The notes under the pieces were generated by a model, which made no database searches, was not told the origin of the DNA, and worked only from the letters and a program-made list of their open reading frames with translations. DNA of 64,000 nt from a virus, in IMG/VR virus record IMGVR_UViG_3300029267_001213, positions 22,554 through 86,553 of that record; one strand, written 5' to 3'. Below are positions 51,837 to 58,700 of the stretch, piece by piece. Position 1 is the first letter of the stretch. Each line of letters starts with the position of its first letter. The translations under genes and the position numbers were made by a program.

Positions 51837-52148
51837 CGTGGAGGGATTCAGCCGGGGATGTTCCTTTTCCGGATAAAATTAAGCAGTGAAATTGCATGAA
51901 ATGAACAGAACTTAAGTGCCGGTAATGCAAAGTGAAACCCGTTACAAAACGGGCGTGAAAAAAGCGATGTGGTTTAATGTAGGCAAGCGGGAAAGTTATT
52001 ATGGGAAAATGGGCTGCGGCTCTCTGGTGGACGGCGAAATATTCAGGGCGCAAGCAATTGAGATTGCTGGAAAAATAAAAAATAAATAAACAAAATAATT
52101 GACGCTATACAATAGGATAATGTATGCATTGATCAAAAGGAGGGTGCA
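51837..52148 (+). other. Intergenic gap of about 310 bp with promoter
   Basis: Contains a hairpin cccgtt / aacggg (about 51943-51958, 4-base loop, no T-run), a doubtful 25-residue frame from ATG 52001 (starts MGKWAAALWW) and a promoter candidate at 52099. Otherwise nothing recognisable. Confidence 0.5.
52099..52128 (+). promoter_or_regulatory. Promoter candidate for the 52-55 kb small genes
   Basis: ttgacg at 52099-52104 with, 17-18 bp downstream, the -10-like gtatgca preceded by aatg. AT-rich spacer. It stands 20 bp before the ribosome-binding site (aaggaggg) of the gene at 52149. Confidence 0.4.
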
Positions 52149-52343
52149 ATGACATTTGAAGAGAAGGTGGACGCATTGGGACATGAGCTGACTCATGGTG
52201 TGGTGGACTTCAGTGATCAGGAATATGACTTCATAAACAACATGGTCGAGCTGGTCGAGTGCTGTCATGAGCCATCAGAAAAACAGGTAAAGTGGATTGA
52301 AGACCTGTATGAAAAACGGATCTATCGTGGAGAGAGCGCATGA
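52149..52343 (+). CDS. Small acidic helical protein
   Basis: 64 residues, acidic; helices FEEKVDALGHELTHGVVDFS and FINNMVELVECCHEPSEKQVKWIEDLYEKRI. The latter resembles a helix-hairpin unit found at the C-terminus of several phage proteins. No function assigned. Strong ribosome-binding site aaaggagggtgc. Confidence 0.5.
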   Translation: MTFEEKVDALGHELTHGVVDFSDQEYDFINNMVELVECCHEPSEKQVKWIEDLYEKRIYRGESA

Positions 52344-52720
52344 AGTACGAGCCGCTGGAATATGTCATACATACTGAGCAAGGACCGATGATGGTCAAGG
52401 GTTACAAGGTCGGCAAGTATACTGCAATTCGAAATACAGGTCCGAGTACTCAAGGTGAATTCTGGACTAAGGACCATTTACCGACAGGCCGGAAAATTCC
52501 TATCGGGATAAATGATGTAAGGGAAACAGCCCGGTTGATATGTCTGGCATTTAAAAAGGAAACAACTGGTCGAGGAGTGTCATTGAATGATCCGGAAAGA
52601 CGAATGCTGACAAAGCCGGCAGTCAGACGAATCAAGGCATATGGATTATTGATTGACCAGCAAAAGGATGCCGGTCTGGAGCTTGAATCATACGAAAGTT
52701 ATCTGGAGGGTATAAAATGA
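52340..52720 (+). CDS. Hypothetical protein, paralogue of 58701
   Basis: 126 residues. Shares GxxxxxDHLPTGRK and a following LLxFQ/TARLICLA-like helix, plus an E/D-R-R-L-x-K-x-x-x-x helix and a C-terminal SYESYL-type end, with the larger protein at 58701. The N-terminal strands VIHTEQGPMMVKGYKVGKYTAIRN look like a small beta sheet. Unknown function. Confidence 0.5.
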   Translation: MKYEPLEYVIHTEQGPMMVKGYKVGKYTAIRNTGPSTQGEFWTKDHLPTGRKIPIGINDVRETARLICLAFKKETTGRGVSLNDPERRMLTKPAVRRIKAYGLLIDQQKDAGLELESYESYLEGIK

Positions 52721-53028
52721 GTCAGATAATGATGTTCGATCCGGAGAGCAAATTGAAGAAGGACTTCAAAAAATTCCATCGGAAAAATCCGCATGTGTAC
52801 GAAAAGCTAAAGCAGCTGGCACTGGACCTGAAGCGTAAAGGTCGGGACAGATATACTATCAATGGATTATTCGAAGTGCTTCGGTGGCATTATGCAATGA
52901 GGACAAATAGCGATGATGAGTTCAAGCTGAATAATAATCACCGGGCTTATTATGCCAGAGAGCTTATGAGAAATGTTCCTGAGCTTTATGACTTTTTCGA
53001 GACGAGATTTGCAAAAGGAGATTCATGA
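52717..53028 (+). CDS. Conserved small phage protein
   Basis: 103 residues. KDFKKFHRKNPHVYEKLKQLALDLKRKGRDRYTINGLFEVLRWHYAM ... NNHRAYYARELMRNVPELYDFFETR follows a pattern I recognise from many phage genomes (FxxFHxxNPxVYxxLxxLA ... LRW ... YARxLMxxxPxLxxFFxxR). Its function is not known to me. Overlaps its neighbours by 4 bp. Confidence 0.65.
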   Translation: MSQIMMFDPESKLKKDFKKFHRKNPHVYEKLKQLALDLKRKGRDRYTINGLFEVLRWHYAMRTNSDDEFKLNNNHRAYYARELMRNVPELYDFFETRFAKGDS

Positions 53029-53255
53029 TACGGAATCAGAATGATGCCTTGAAAGTTCTTAGAGCTGGTGGCGAGGTTGATGTGGTTTCAGGTTTTAATA
53101 TGGGACGATGTTACATAAAGCACAGGAACGGAAGGTTCGAGTATCTGCATGGCAATACATGGAGGGCCCTGAAACGAAGGTATAGATTTGCAGCTCGAAG
53201 AACAGGACCGTTCGAGATGCGGTATAGGTTGAAAGAGACCAGTCTAAAAAAATGA
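53025..53255 (+). CDS. Small basic beta protein
   Basis: 76 residues, very basic, strand-rich (GEVDVVSGFNMGRCYIKHRNGRFEYLHG). Likely nucleic-acid contact by charge; no family recognised. Confidence 0.5.
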   Translation: MIRNQNDALKVLRAGGEVDVVSGFNMGRCYIKHRNGRFEYLHGNTWRALKRRYRFAARRTGPFEMRYRLKETSLKK

Positions 53256-53557
53256 GATGTTGCAAAATACCTTCACAGGATCCGGCTATCCTGCATATGA
53301 CTTATTTTAAGGGATCACGGGAAATGGTTTTGAAGGTTGCTGCGCAGAAAAAGTTTCGAGGATTCAAGCCGGGCAGCTTTATAGATTTTCTATCAACAGG
53401 AGAGACAAGAAACATGTGGGTTGTGGATGAGATAGAAGAGGTGAGTGATAGTGTTTTATATTTGTTTTGCATTCGGCCTTTTCAGCTGACAGTAAAAAAA
53501 AAAATAACAAAGGAGAAGATTGATGGAAATAAAAGAATGGCAGATAAAAGTGCATGA
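53252..53557 (+). CDS. Hypothetical protein
   Basis: 101 residues. FKGSREMVLKVAAQKKFRGFKPGSFIDFL then VVDEIEEVSDSVLYLFCI suggest alpha/beta, with a basic C-terminus. The end overlaps the MazG-like gene by 35 bp, and the aaaggagaag there is that gene's ribosome-binding site. Confidence 0.45.
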   Translation: MRCCKIPSQDPAILHMTYFKGSREMVLKVAAQKKFRGFKPGSFIDFLSTGETRNMWVVDEIEEVSDSVLYLFCIRPFQLTVKKKITKEKIDGNKRMADKSA

Positions 53558-53816
53558 ATTGGCGAAAGAAAAAGGATGGTGGAATGAAAAACGTAATATA
53601 CCGGAACTGCTTTGTCTGATGCATTCAGAAATATCAGAGGCACTTGAGGCGTATCGAAAAAATGACAATGATAATTTTATGGAGGAGCTTGCCGATTTGG
53701 CGATTAGATTATTTGATGCATGTGAGGCTTGGCAGATAGATTTAGATGAAGAAATTGCCAAAAAATATGCAATTAACAAAGCCCGTGAATATCGTCACGG
53801 CGGGAAACGGTGCTAA
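53523..53816 (+). CDS. MazG-like nucleotide pyrophosphohydrolase
   Basis: 97 residues from ATG 53523. All-alpha NTP-PPase pattern: IPELLCLMHSEISEALEAYR gives the ExxE pair, and FMEELADLAIRLFDACEAWQIDLDEEI gives the ELAD metal-binding motif; ends KAREYRHGGKRC as in many phage MazG-like proteins. It hydrolyses (d)NTPs or alarmones such as ppGpp; the substrate cannot be told from sequence. Confidence 0.8.
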   Translation: MEIKEWQIKVHELAKEKGWWNEKRNIPELLCLMHSEISEALEAYRKNDNDNFMEELADLAIRLFDACEAWQIDLDEEIAKKYAINKAREYRHGGKRC

Positions 53817-53851
53817 TGATCCACTACCTGACGCGGAAGGAGGGGGCGAAG

Positions 53852-54040
53852 ATGAATGAAGAGAAACTGAAAGAAGAATTCACGATTGCGGAAATCGCAG
53901 AAAGTATAAATCTCATGCGTAAGCGGTATGAACAAGGGCAGGGCAGGTACGCTGATGCAATGTGCCGACTATCATTGCCGATGAGTGAATATCTATTATC
54001 AGAAATCGTTGCTCTGCTAACACAGGAGGAGCAATCATGA
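53852..54040 (+). CDS. Small helical protein
   Basis: 62 residues from ATG 53852, which has a perfect aaggaggg ribosome-binding site; the open frame starts earlier at 53810 without one. Acidic helix FTIAEIAESINLMRKRYEQ and LSLPMSEYLLSEIVALL. No family recognised. Confidence 0.5.
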   Translation: MNEEKLKEEFTIAEIAESINLMRKRYEQGQGRYADAMCRLSLPMSEYLLSEIVALLTQEEQS

Positions 54041-54228
54041 CTGACAGACCCAATGGGAAAGATGATCCACTGGCAAAGGAGAGTAAACGAGGCCGGGAAT
54101 TGGCAGAACAGTTAGTCGACCACATGAAAAAGATGGGTGGAGCCGAACGGTGCTGGATACCAGTGGCAGGGTATACCGTAGAGGTTGCAGTATTACCGGC
54201 AGACACGCAGGATGTGAGCCATGACTGA
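54037..54228 (+). CDS. Small hypothetical protein
   Basis: 63 residues: charged start TDRPNGKDDPLAKESKRGRELAEQLVDHMKK, strand end WIPVAGYTVEVAVLPADTQ. Ribosome-binding site caggaggagcaatc. A 13-codon frame overlapping its end (ATG 54222) could relay ribosomes to 54259. Confidence 0.45.
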   Translation: MTDRPNGKDDPLAKESKRGRELAEQLVDHMKKMGGAERCWIPVAGYTVEVAVLPADTQDVSHD

Positions 54229-54258
54229 CAAACCAGCATCAAACAAAGGAGAAAAGCA

Positions 54259-54552
54259 ATGAAGTACATTGAAGTGACAGAGTGTAATGTTACCAAGAAC
54301 GAAGGCGATGAAACAGCAAGTGGAAACATGATAACGTTTAAGACCAAATTGTACGACGGTGAAAACGAAAAAGATTACATAGGCGAGATTGCTTACAATG
54401 AAGACTTAGACGTGGACTATCGTTTGATTGAAGTTCTGGCACATGGTGCATCAGCATTAGCCCGGGCCGACTTATTGGAAGACGGTCATGATATTCTTGC
54501 TCAGGTAATTGAGAATGAAATGTACAGGACTATGAGACGGGCGTTGCTTTAG
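54259..54552 (+). CDS. Acidic hypothetical protein
   Basis: 97 residues. Strands YIEVTECNVTKNEGDE and MITFKTKLYDGENEKDYIGEIAYNE, then helices VLAHGASALARADLLEDGHDILAQVIENEMYRTM. No family recognised. Ribosome-binding site aaaggagaaaagc. Confidence 0.5.
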   Translation: MKYIEVTECNVTKNEGDETASGNMITFKTKLYDGENEKDYIGEIAYNEDLDVDYRLIEVLAHGASALARADLLEDGHDILAQVIENEMYRTMRRALL

Positions 54553-54688
54553 CCGTGCATTAAGACAGTCATGCAATTGCATAAACTAATCCGGAACAGC
54601 TATTCATTCCGACAGGCTGAAGTCTCACGAGTAGGTCGGCAGATATTCTGGTTGTATGTAAAACACATTAAAGAAATATGGAGGCGAT

Positions 54689-54922
54689 GTGCGAGTTACA
54701 AAATACAAAAAAGGCGAAAAGACAGGAATGCCGGTATCACTGTTCGGCGGTAAGTCAGGCTGGATAAAAGCCGAGATGCCAATGGACGGTATACTGATTC
54801 AGCTAAATGCTTTGGAAAAGTCATCTGGCGGGTGCTTTATATCGGATGCACAGTTGGCCGAGCTTGGATATTATACTCAGGACGAAAACAGAAAGGAGAA
54901 TGAATGCAAAAAGGAATCTTAG
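54689..54922 (+). CDS. Small hypothetical protein (GTG start)
   Basis: 77 residues. GTG 54689 has a strong ggaggcgat ribosome-binding site; the segment 54553-54688 before it holds no supported gene, only a 12-bp palindrome atgcaattgcat. Body KSGWIKAEMPMDGILIQLNALE, basic N-terminus. Overlaps the lipoprotein start by 19 bp. Confidence 0.5.
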   Translation: MRVTKYKKGEKTGMPVSLFGGKSGWIKAEMPMDGILIQLNALEKSSGGCFISDAQLAELGYYTQDENRKENECKKES

Positions 54923-55782
54923 GAATAGTGTTTTTCCTGTCCGGATGTTTTTCCATTCCGGGATATGAGAGTGTAAGTCAGGACGAGGACTGTACCTGTC
55001 CGGACGAGGAGTGTCCTGATACAGCATCAGGCAATGACGATGAGATAAGCAATAGAGATGCCGGGGTGTATGATTCTGGAAACGATGAGTCACAGGACAT
55101 TCCTGATAAACCAGATTTGGAATTTGTGACGGTGCCGGGCAATGCCTTTTACATCGGCAATATAAATGAACAGGGGCCTTGGTATCAGGTCGCAGTAAAA
55201 ACATTTTGGATAATGAAGCATGAGGTTACTGTAGCCGAGTACGGAAAGTGTGTACTGAGCGGGGCATGTACCCGGCCGGTTGATGAGTGTGATTGCATGT
55301 GGTCCGACATAGGCAACGATTATCCGGTGAGCTGTGTAAGTTGGAAACAGGCACAGGAATTTTGCAGCTGGGCGTGTGACTTCTGCAGATTGCCAAGTGA
55401 ATCAGAATGGGAATTTGCGGCGCGAAATGCAGGACAGGGCATACCGTATCCATGGGGGATAGATGCGCCAGATTGTGAGCGTGTAGCGAAAAGCGGATGC
55501 GGTCGCGGAATTGCGACTGTCTGCAGTAAGCCAGACGGCAATACCGAGCAAGGTGCGTGCGATATGCTTGGTAATTTATCCGAGTGGGTTGAGGATGACT
55601 GGCATGATAATTATTCTGGCATACCTGATAACGGCACGGCATGGATTGATATGGACAATTATTACAAGGTGATCCGTGGTGCAAGTTTTATGGACAACGA
55701 GAATGCATTGAGAACGACTTATCGAGAAAAACGAATTCAATATCATAGGGCACCATGGACAGGCTTTAGATGTGCGTATTAG
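54904..55782 (+). CDS. Lipoprotein with formylglycine-generating-enzyme/C-type-lectin fold
   Basis: 292 residues. Signal peptide with lipobox LSGC (Cys15), then a Cys/Asp-rich linker (EDCTCPDEECPD) to about 65, then an FGE-sulfatase domain: FVTVPGNAFYIGN, IMKHEVTVAEYGKC, PVSCVSWKQAQEFCSWA, CRLPSESEWEFAARNAGQG, PYPWG, GNLSEWVEDDWHDN, VIRGASFMDNENALRTTYREKR, GFRCAY. It may not have the copper/active-site cysteines of true FGE. Surface lipoprotein; perhaps superinfection exclusion or cargo from a bacterial genome. Ribosome-binding site aaaggagaatg. Confidence 0.78.
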   Translation: MQKGILGIVFFLSGCFSIPGYESVSQDEDCTCPDEECPDTASGNDDEISNRDAGVYDSGNDESQDIPDKPDLEFVTVPGNAFYIGNINEQGPWYQVAVKTFWIMKHEVTVAEYGKCVLSGACTRPVDECDCMWSDIGNDYPVSCVSWKQAQEFCSWACDFCRLPSESEWEFAARNAGQGIPYPWGIDAPDCERVAKSGCGRGIATVCSKPDGNTEQGACDMLGNLSEWVEDDWHDNYSGIPDNGTAWIDMDNYYKVIRGASFMDNENALRTTYREKRIQYHRAPWTGFRCAY

Positions 55783-55794
55783 ATTACAAAAGTC

Positions 55795-55822
55795 TTGCAA
55801 AGGAAATAAATAATCCTATATA
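55795..55822 (+). promoter_or_regulatory. Promoter candidate before 55867
   Basis: ttgcaa at 55795-55800 and tatata at 55817-55822, 16-bp spacer, in the 84-bp gap after the lipoprotein gene. A strong aaggaggg ribosome-binding site follows. Confidence 0.45.
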
Positions 55823-55866
55823 TTGCAATCAATGAAACCATAACAACGAAGGAGGGTAATAACCAC

Positions 55867-56466
55867 ATGATGAGTGAAGTAGTCAGAGACATAGTTACAC
55901 AGCGAGATGAGCGTGAGGACTGGATTCATGAGCGCAAGCTTCGAGCTGCCGTAAAAAGAGAACTGAACATTATCAGGAGAGCTGAATATCTCAGGCGCAA
56001 GAAGGAGGCGTCTGAATATCTCAGGAAAAATTTTATTCAGATGATGTACTGGCATATGGGATGCAGGAATCATCCGGAAGGACAGGAGCCAAAGACACTG
56101 GAAGAACGTTTCGGCGAATACACTGTGGCGATGGGTTATCGCAAAAGCGGGGTCCGTTCTAATGACGGAAAAAGAATGCTGGTCAGCGTATGTTTCGCAA
56201 TCAGGACGAAAGGCGATTTCTTTTCCCGGCCACAGGCAAGAATGTATATTGCTGACAGATTCAGGAACGAGGATAGAACATGGAATTTTAATGTTTGGGT
56301 TCCGGTGCAAATTATTCAGAATGCTGCTTTCGAAGACGAGGAAAAATATATTAAGGCTTATTTTCTGAACACGGTAGTCAGACAGCCGATAGTATGGACC
56401 AAGCTATCACGCCAGTTCAGAAAATTTATCAGGGATATATACTTAACAGAAGGAAACGTTACTTGA
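55867..56466 (+). CDS. Hypothetical protein
   Basis: 199 residues. The helical, very charged N-terminus (QRDEREDWIHERKLRAAVKRELNIIRRAEYLRRKKEASEYL) could be a coiled coil; the rest is alpha/beta with RMLVSVCFAIRTKGDFFSRP and WNFNVWVPVQIIQ. No family recognised. Confidence 0.5.
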   Translation: MMSEVVRDIVTQRDEREDWIHERKLRAAVKRELNIIRRAEYLRRKKEASEYLRKNFIQMMYWHMGCRNHPEGQEPKTLEERFGEYTVAMGYRKSGVRSNDGKRMLVSVCFAIRTKGDFFSRPQARMYIADRFRNEDRTWNFNVWVPVQIIQNAAFEDEEKYIKAYFLNTVVRQPIVWTKLSRQFRKFIRDIYLTEGNVT

Positions 56467-56729
56467 TGCCATTAACGGAAATGGTATGGTGGATGGGCAT
56501 TCTGATTTATCTGGTTACAATTATTTCTGTAGCTGTTGTTATTCGGTCCATTAAGATTCGAGCCGAGCTGGAAGCGGCGGAACGAAATATCAGTAAGATG
56601 ACTGAGTTTGTGGAGCAACAGACGCAGTTCGTAAAATCTATGACTGAGCATATGAATGTTCGGATTAAATATATCCAGAGCAGACTGGATGCCGAAGGCA
56701 AAGACATAGACATTCCGGATATACACTGA
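56466..56729 (+). CDS. Membrane-anchored coiled-coil protein
   Basis: 87 residues from ATG 56466 (one-base overlap with the previous stop). One N-terminal membrane span (WWMGILIYLVTIISVAVVIR) and a long helix (AELEAAERNISKMTEFVEQQTQFVKSM). Topology resembles small i-spanin or septum-type phage proteins; unassigned. Confidence 0.5.
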   Translation: MPLTEMVWWMGILIYLVTIISVAVVIRSIKIRAELEAAERNISKMTEFVEQQTQFVKSMTEHMNVRIKYIQSRLDAEGKDIDIPDIH

Positions 56730-56732
56730 CAG

Positions 56733-57230
56733 ATGGAATGGATTAATGCAGCTTATGAACGGGGCGAAATAAGCGTGGATATTTATTCCGGGCAATGGCT
56801 TGATGAGTATCAGATTGTAACTACAGAACCACTTTGTACTAGAAAAATAGAATCATATCCTTCAAGAGTAAAGGTGCCTTATTACTTTGTAGATTTGGAA
56901 GATATAATTCGAGCGCATAAGAGAAGGAATGTTCCAGTACTGGTTTACAGTTTTAAGACGGATGCAGTACAGATTACGGATGGATTTAGAAAACATGTCT
57001 TTTCTATTGCTCGGGATGCGATGTCGCAAGCCATGAGAGATTATTTGGCTTCAGGTGGTTTGGCTTCTATGGATAGATATATTCTGAATAATATGGGCAT
57101 TAAATATGAAGTGGATGGTTCAGCAACAATGATCCGATTGCCAGCCAGACAATTAATTGTGAGAGAAAAAATAAAGGAGGAATCTGTATGGGAGAAGGGC
57201 AAGCGATTAATAATCCAGAAAACAAAATAA
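56733..57230 (+). CDS. Protein with internal QxxVREKI tag near its end
   Basis: 165 residues, no cysteine pair in zinc-ribbon form. It carries RLPARQLIVREKIKEESVW, so the tag lies 22 residues before the end. The codons behind the tag (ataaaggagga) supply the ribosome-binding site for the next ATG at 57188. The body (WINAAYERGEISVDIYSGQW; KVPYYFVDLEDIIRAHKRRN) is alpha/beta and unrecognised. Confidence 0.6.
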   Translation: MEWINAAYERGEISVDIYSGQWLDEYQIVTTEPLCTRKIESYPSRVKVPYYFVDLEDIIRAHKRRNVPVLVYSFKTDAVQITDGFRKHVFSIARDAMSQAMRDYLASGGLASMDRYILNNMGIKYEVDGSATMIRLPARQLIVREKIKEESVWEKGKRLIIQKTK

Positions 57231-57619
57231 AATTGGTGCGGGCTATTATCAAGCGACAGCTTTCGTATATGCAGGACACCTTGCGGCTGGATTTCGACAT
57301 ACTAGGCATGGTGGACGGAAGACATGTTATCAGCACAAAAGACCTTGATTGGAACGGCTCTTGGGAATTGCTGAAGATGTGGAATATGGCTGTCGGTCGT
57401 GCATCGGCGGTAGAAATGTCAGGCGTAAAAATACAAAAGGACGAAGAGGGCAAGGTTGGATGCGAGTTCGAGTTGCGGTGCAGCGAAAACGTATTCGGCA
57501 GCGTTGGAAATTTTGACAGACAATTATTCAGCGCGAGAAATGAGGACGCTAGAATACTGACCAGCTGGGTGACAGACGAAACGCACGAGAAAGGTTTATG
57601 GGATTTCATTATATCTTAG
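57188..57619 (+). CDS. Hypothetical protein
   Basis: 143 residues, helical start (KIKLVRAIIKRQLSYMQDTLRLDFDILGMV) and beta middle (GCEFELRCSENVFGSVGNF). Lacks the tag; overlaps the tag protein upstream by 43 bp and the following broken gene by 22 bp. No family recognised. Confidence 0.5.
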   Translation: MGEGQAINNPENKIKLVRAIIKRQLSYMQDTLRLDFDILGMVDGRHVISTKDLDWNGSWELLKMWNMAVGRASAVEMSGVKIQKDEEGKVGCEFELRCSENVFGSVGNFDRQLFSARNEDARILTSWVTDETHEKGLWDFIIS

Positions 57620-57909
57620 ACGGCAAAAAAGCTGTCGAATGTAACGATATGCGCAAGTGGGCAGAATGGATGTAGGAAGTCGACAGGCGCGTGGCGTATG
57701 ATGAGCTTAATGATGTGCAAGTCAGCACTGTTTTCCTCGGCGTGTCTATTGCTTTATTCGAGACCATGGTATTTGGCAATGGAAGTTATGAGCTGGATAA
57801 TTACTCACGAAGATATGCAACATGGAACGAAGCTGAAGTCGGTCATAAGGAAGTGGTGGACATGGTTAAGGAGACCATGTTAGAACAGGCATTGATAAAA
57901 GGATTATGA
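57598..57909 (+). pseudogene. Conserved small phage protein interrupted by in-frame TAG
   Basis: Reading from ATG 57598 gives MGFHYILDGKKAVECNDMRKW AEWM, then TAG at 57673-57675, then EVDRRVAYDELNDVQVSTVFLG, LFETMVFG and YATWNEAEVGHKEVV. The two halves together match a phage protein family I know from the order LDGK-PVEC...W..W...RRVA...VSTVFLG...LFETMVFG...TWEEAE-GH. So the amber codon replaces one residue. Translation could restart at GTG 57691 (72 residues). The end, EQALIKGL, looks like a frameshifted tag. A dead copy, or readthrough. Confidence 0.6.
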
Positions 57910-57981
57910 TGCGAGGTGGAGAAGTGGTATCTCGGCAGGGTCATATCCTGCAGAACCCGGGTTCGAGTCCCGGCCTCGCTA
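57910..57981 (+). tRNA. tRNA with anticodon CAU (Met or Ile2 type)
   Basis: Cloverleaf: acceptor t-gcgagg with cctcgc-t, D-arm gag-aagtggtat-ctc, anticodon stem gcagg/cctgc with loop gtCATat, 5-base variable loop, T-arm ccggg-ttcgagt-cccgg, discriminator A at 57981, no encoded CCA. Position 1-72 is a T:T mismatch. The anticodon stem lacks the three G-C pairs of initiators; so elongator Met or (with lysidine) Ile is more likely. Directly followed by the tmRNA. Confidence 0.85.
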
Positions 57982-57995
57982 CTGAGAAAGTGAAT

Positions 57996-58300
57996 GGGCC
58001 TAAAAATGGATTCGACGTATGCAGCGAAACATGAGAGGCGTGTCGTGGGTGCTTGTTACCACGTAAACACAACGAGCAATGAGAACTGCGAACCAGCAGA
58101 AAGCTCTGGCTGCATAGACAGTCAGTGTCTTTTCGAGAAGTCCGGTCTGTACTTTCGAAAAAGGCATCATATCACAGGCCACAGCATTCTCCTTGAAAAC
58201 GTCTGGCTGACGGCCCTGTTTATCGGGACAAAGATAGACTACACACGTAGAATTTTATGCGGAAGGTATGCGGACGCCGGTTCGATTCCGGCTAGGTCCA
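57996..58300 (+). ncRNA. ssrA: tmRNA (ssrA), phage-encoded
   Basis: 305 nt. The 5' end gggcctaaaaatggattcgac and 3' end ggttcgattccggctaggtcca are classical tmRNA ends. The acceptor stem pairs 7 bp with the G3.U70 alanine determinant; the T-arm is intact; CCA is not encoded. A tag frame ends ALAA then TAG (58115-58117); the resume codon is GCG 58088 (tag ANQQKALAA) or GCA 58076. It rescues stalled ribosomes and marks products for proteolysis. It lies beside a tRNA, 13 bp away. Confidence 0.9.
58088..58117 (+). other. tmRNA tag reading frame
   Basis: GCG AAC CAG CAG AAA GCT CTG GCT GCA TAG encodes ANQQKALAA. The ending ALAA is the ClpXP/ClpAP-type degron. An upstream resume codon GCA at 58076 would add AMRT. 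A conserved A at position -4 exists for both, so the start cannot be fixed. Confidence 0.65.
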
Positions 58301-58363
58301 CTGAGTTGGCGATTGTTTAAGGCTTACGGCGAGTAAAATTGCTTTAAGCCACTAAAGAATCAG

Positions 58364-58624
58364 ATGGTATATATTACGTCAAAGCGTCCTGTTGTATCAA
58401 ATCCATTACAGCGATTTTATTGTCAGCATTGTGAATATGTACAATACAGACCGGGGCACTGCCTTAACTGCGGTAATCCTGTCAGGCCGATTAAAAATTT
58501 GATTCATAAGGACCAGCTACGGGACAAGCTCTGGCAGTCTTGGGATCAAGAAAATAATTTGGTCTGGATTGTGGCAATTATAATTTGCGGAATAATATTA
58601 GCGGTTGGAACATTCCTGTTTTGA
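58364..58624 (+). CDS. Zinc-ribbon protein with C-terminal membrane span
   Basis: 86 residues. Zinc ribbon (CQHCEYVQYRPGHCLNCGN, about 20-38), a basic linker, then one hydrophobic span at the end (WIVAIIICGIILAVGTFLF), i.e. a tail-anchored ribbon in the inner membrane. It lies between the tmRNA and the cassette promoter and lacks the QxxIKERI tag. Confidence 0.55.
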   Translation: MVYITSKRPVVSNPLQRFYCQHCEYVQYRPGHCLNCGNPVRPIKNLIHKDQLRDKLWQSWDQENNLVWIVAIIICGIILAVGTFLF

Positions 58625-58626
58625 TA

Positions 58627-58655
58627 TTGACCAAGCAAACTAAATCCTTTATAAA
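58627..58655 (+). promoter_or_regulatory. Promoter of the tagged mini-protein cassette
   Basis: ttgacc at 58627-58632 and tataaa at 58650-58655 with exactly 17 bp between, in the 76-bp gap ahead of 58701. Close to the sigma70 consensus. No other clear promoter is seen until 62.4 kb, so it may drive the whole cassette. Confidence 0.55.
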
Positions 58656-58700
58656 ACATTATTATATTGTAACCAGAACCAGAACAAGCAAGGAGAAGAC

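Noticed and set aside
52001-52078. 25-residue frame MGKWAAALWW...
   Set aside because: Weak ribosome-binding site and no other support; mentioned only within the gap.
54571-54753. 60-codon frame before 54689
   Set aside because: No ribosome-binding site, unusual composition, and it overlaps the well-started GTG gene in another frame.
54904-55782. Diversity-generating retroelement
   Set aside because: The target-type fold is present, but no reverse transcriptase or template repeat was found in this window; left as a question in the findings.
57994-58320. Open frame of about 108 codons over the tmRNA
   Set aside because: It coincides entirely with the tmRNA and has no ribosome-binding site; the RNA features explain the sequence better.
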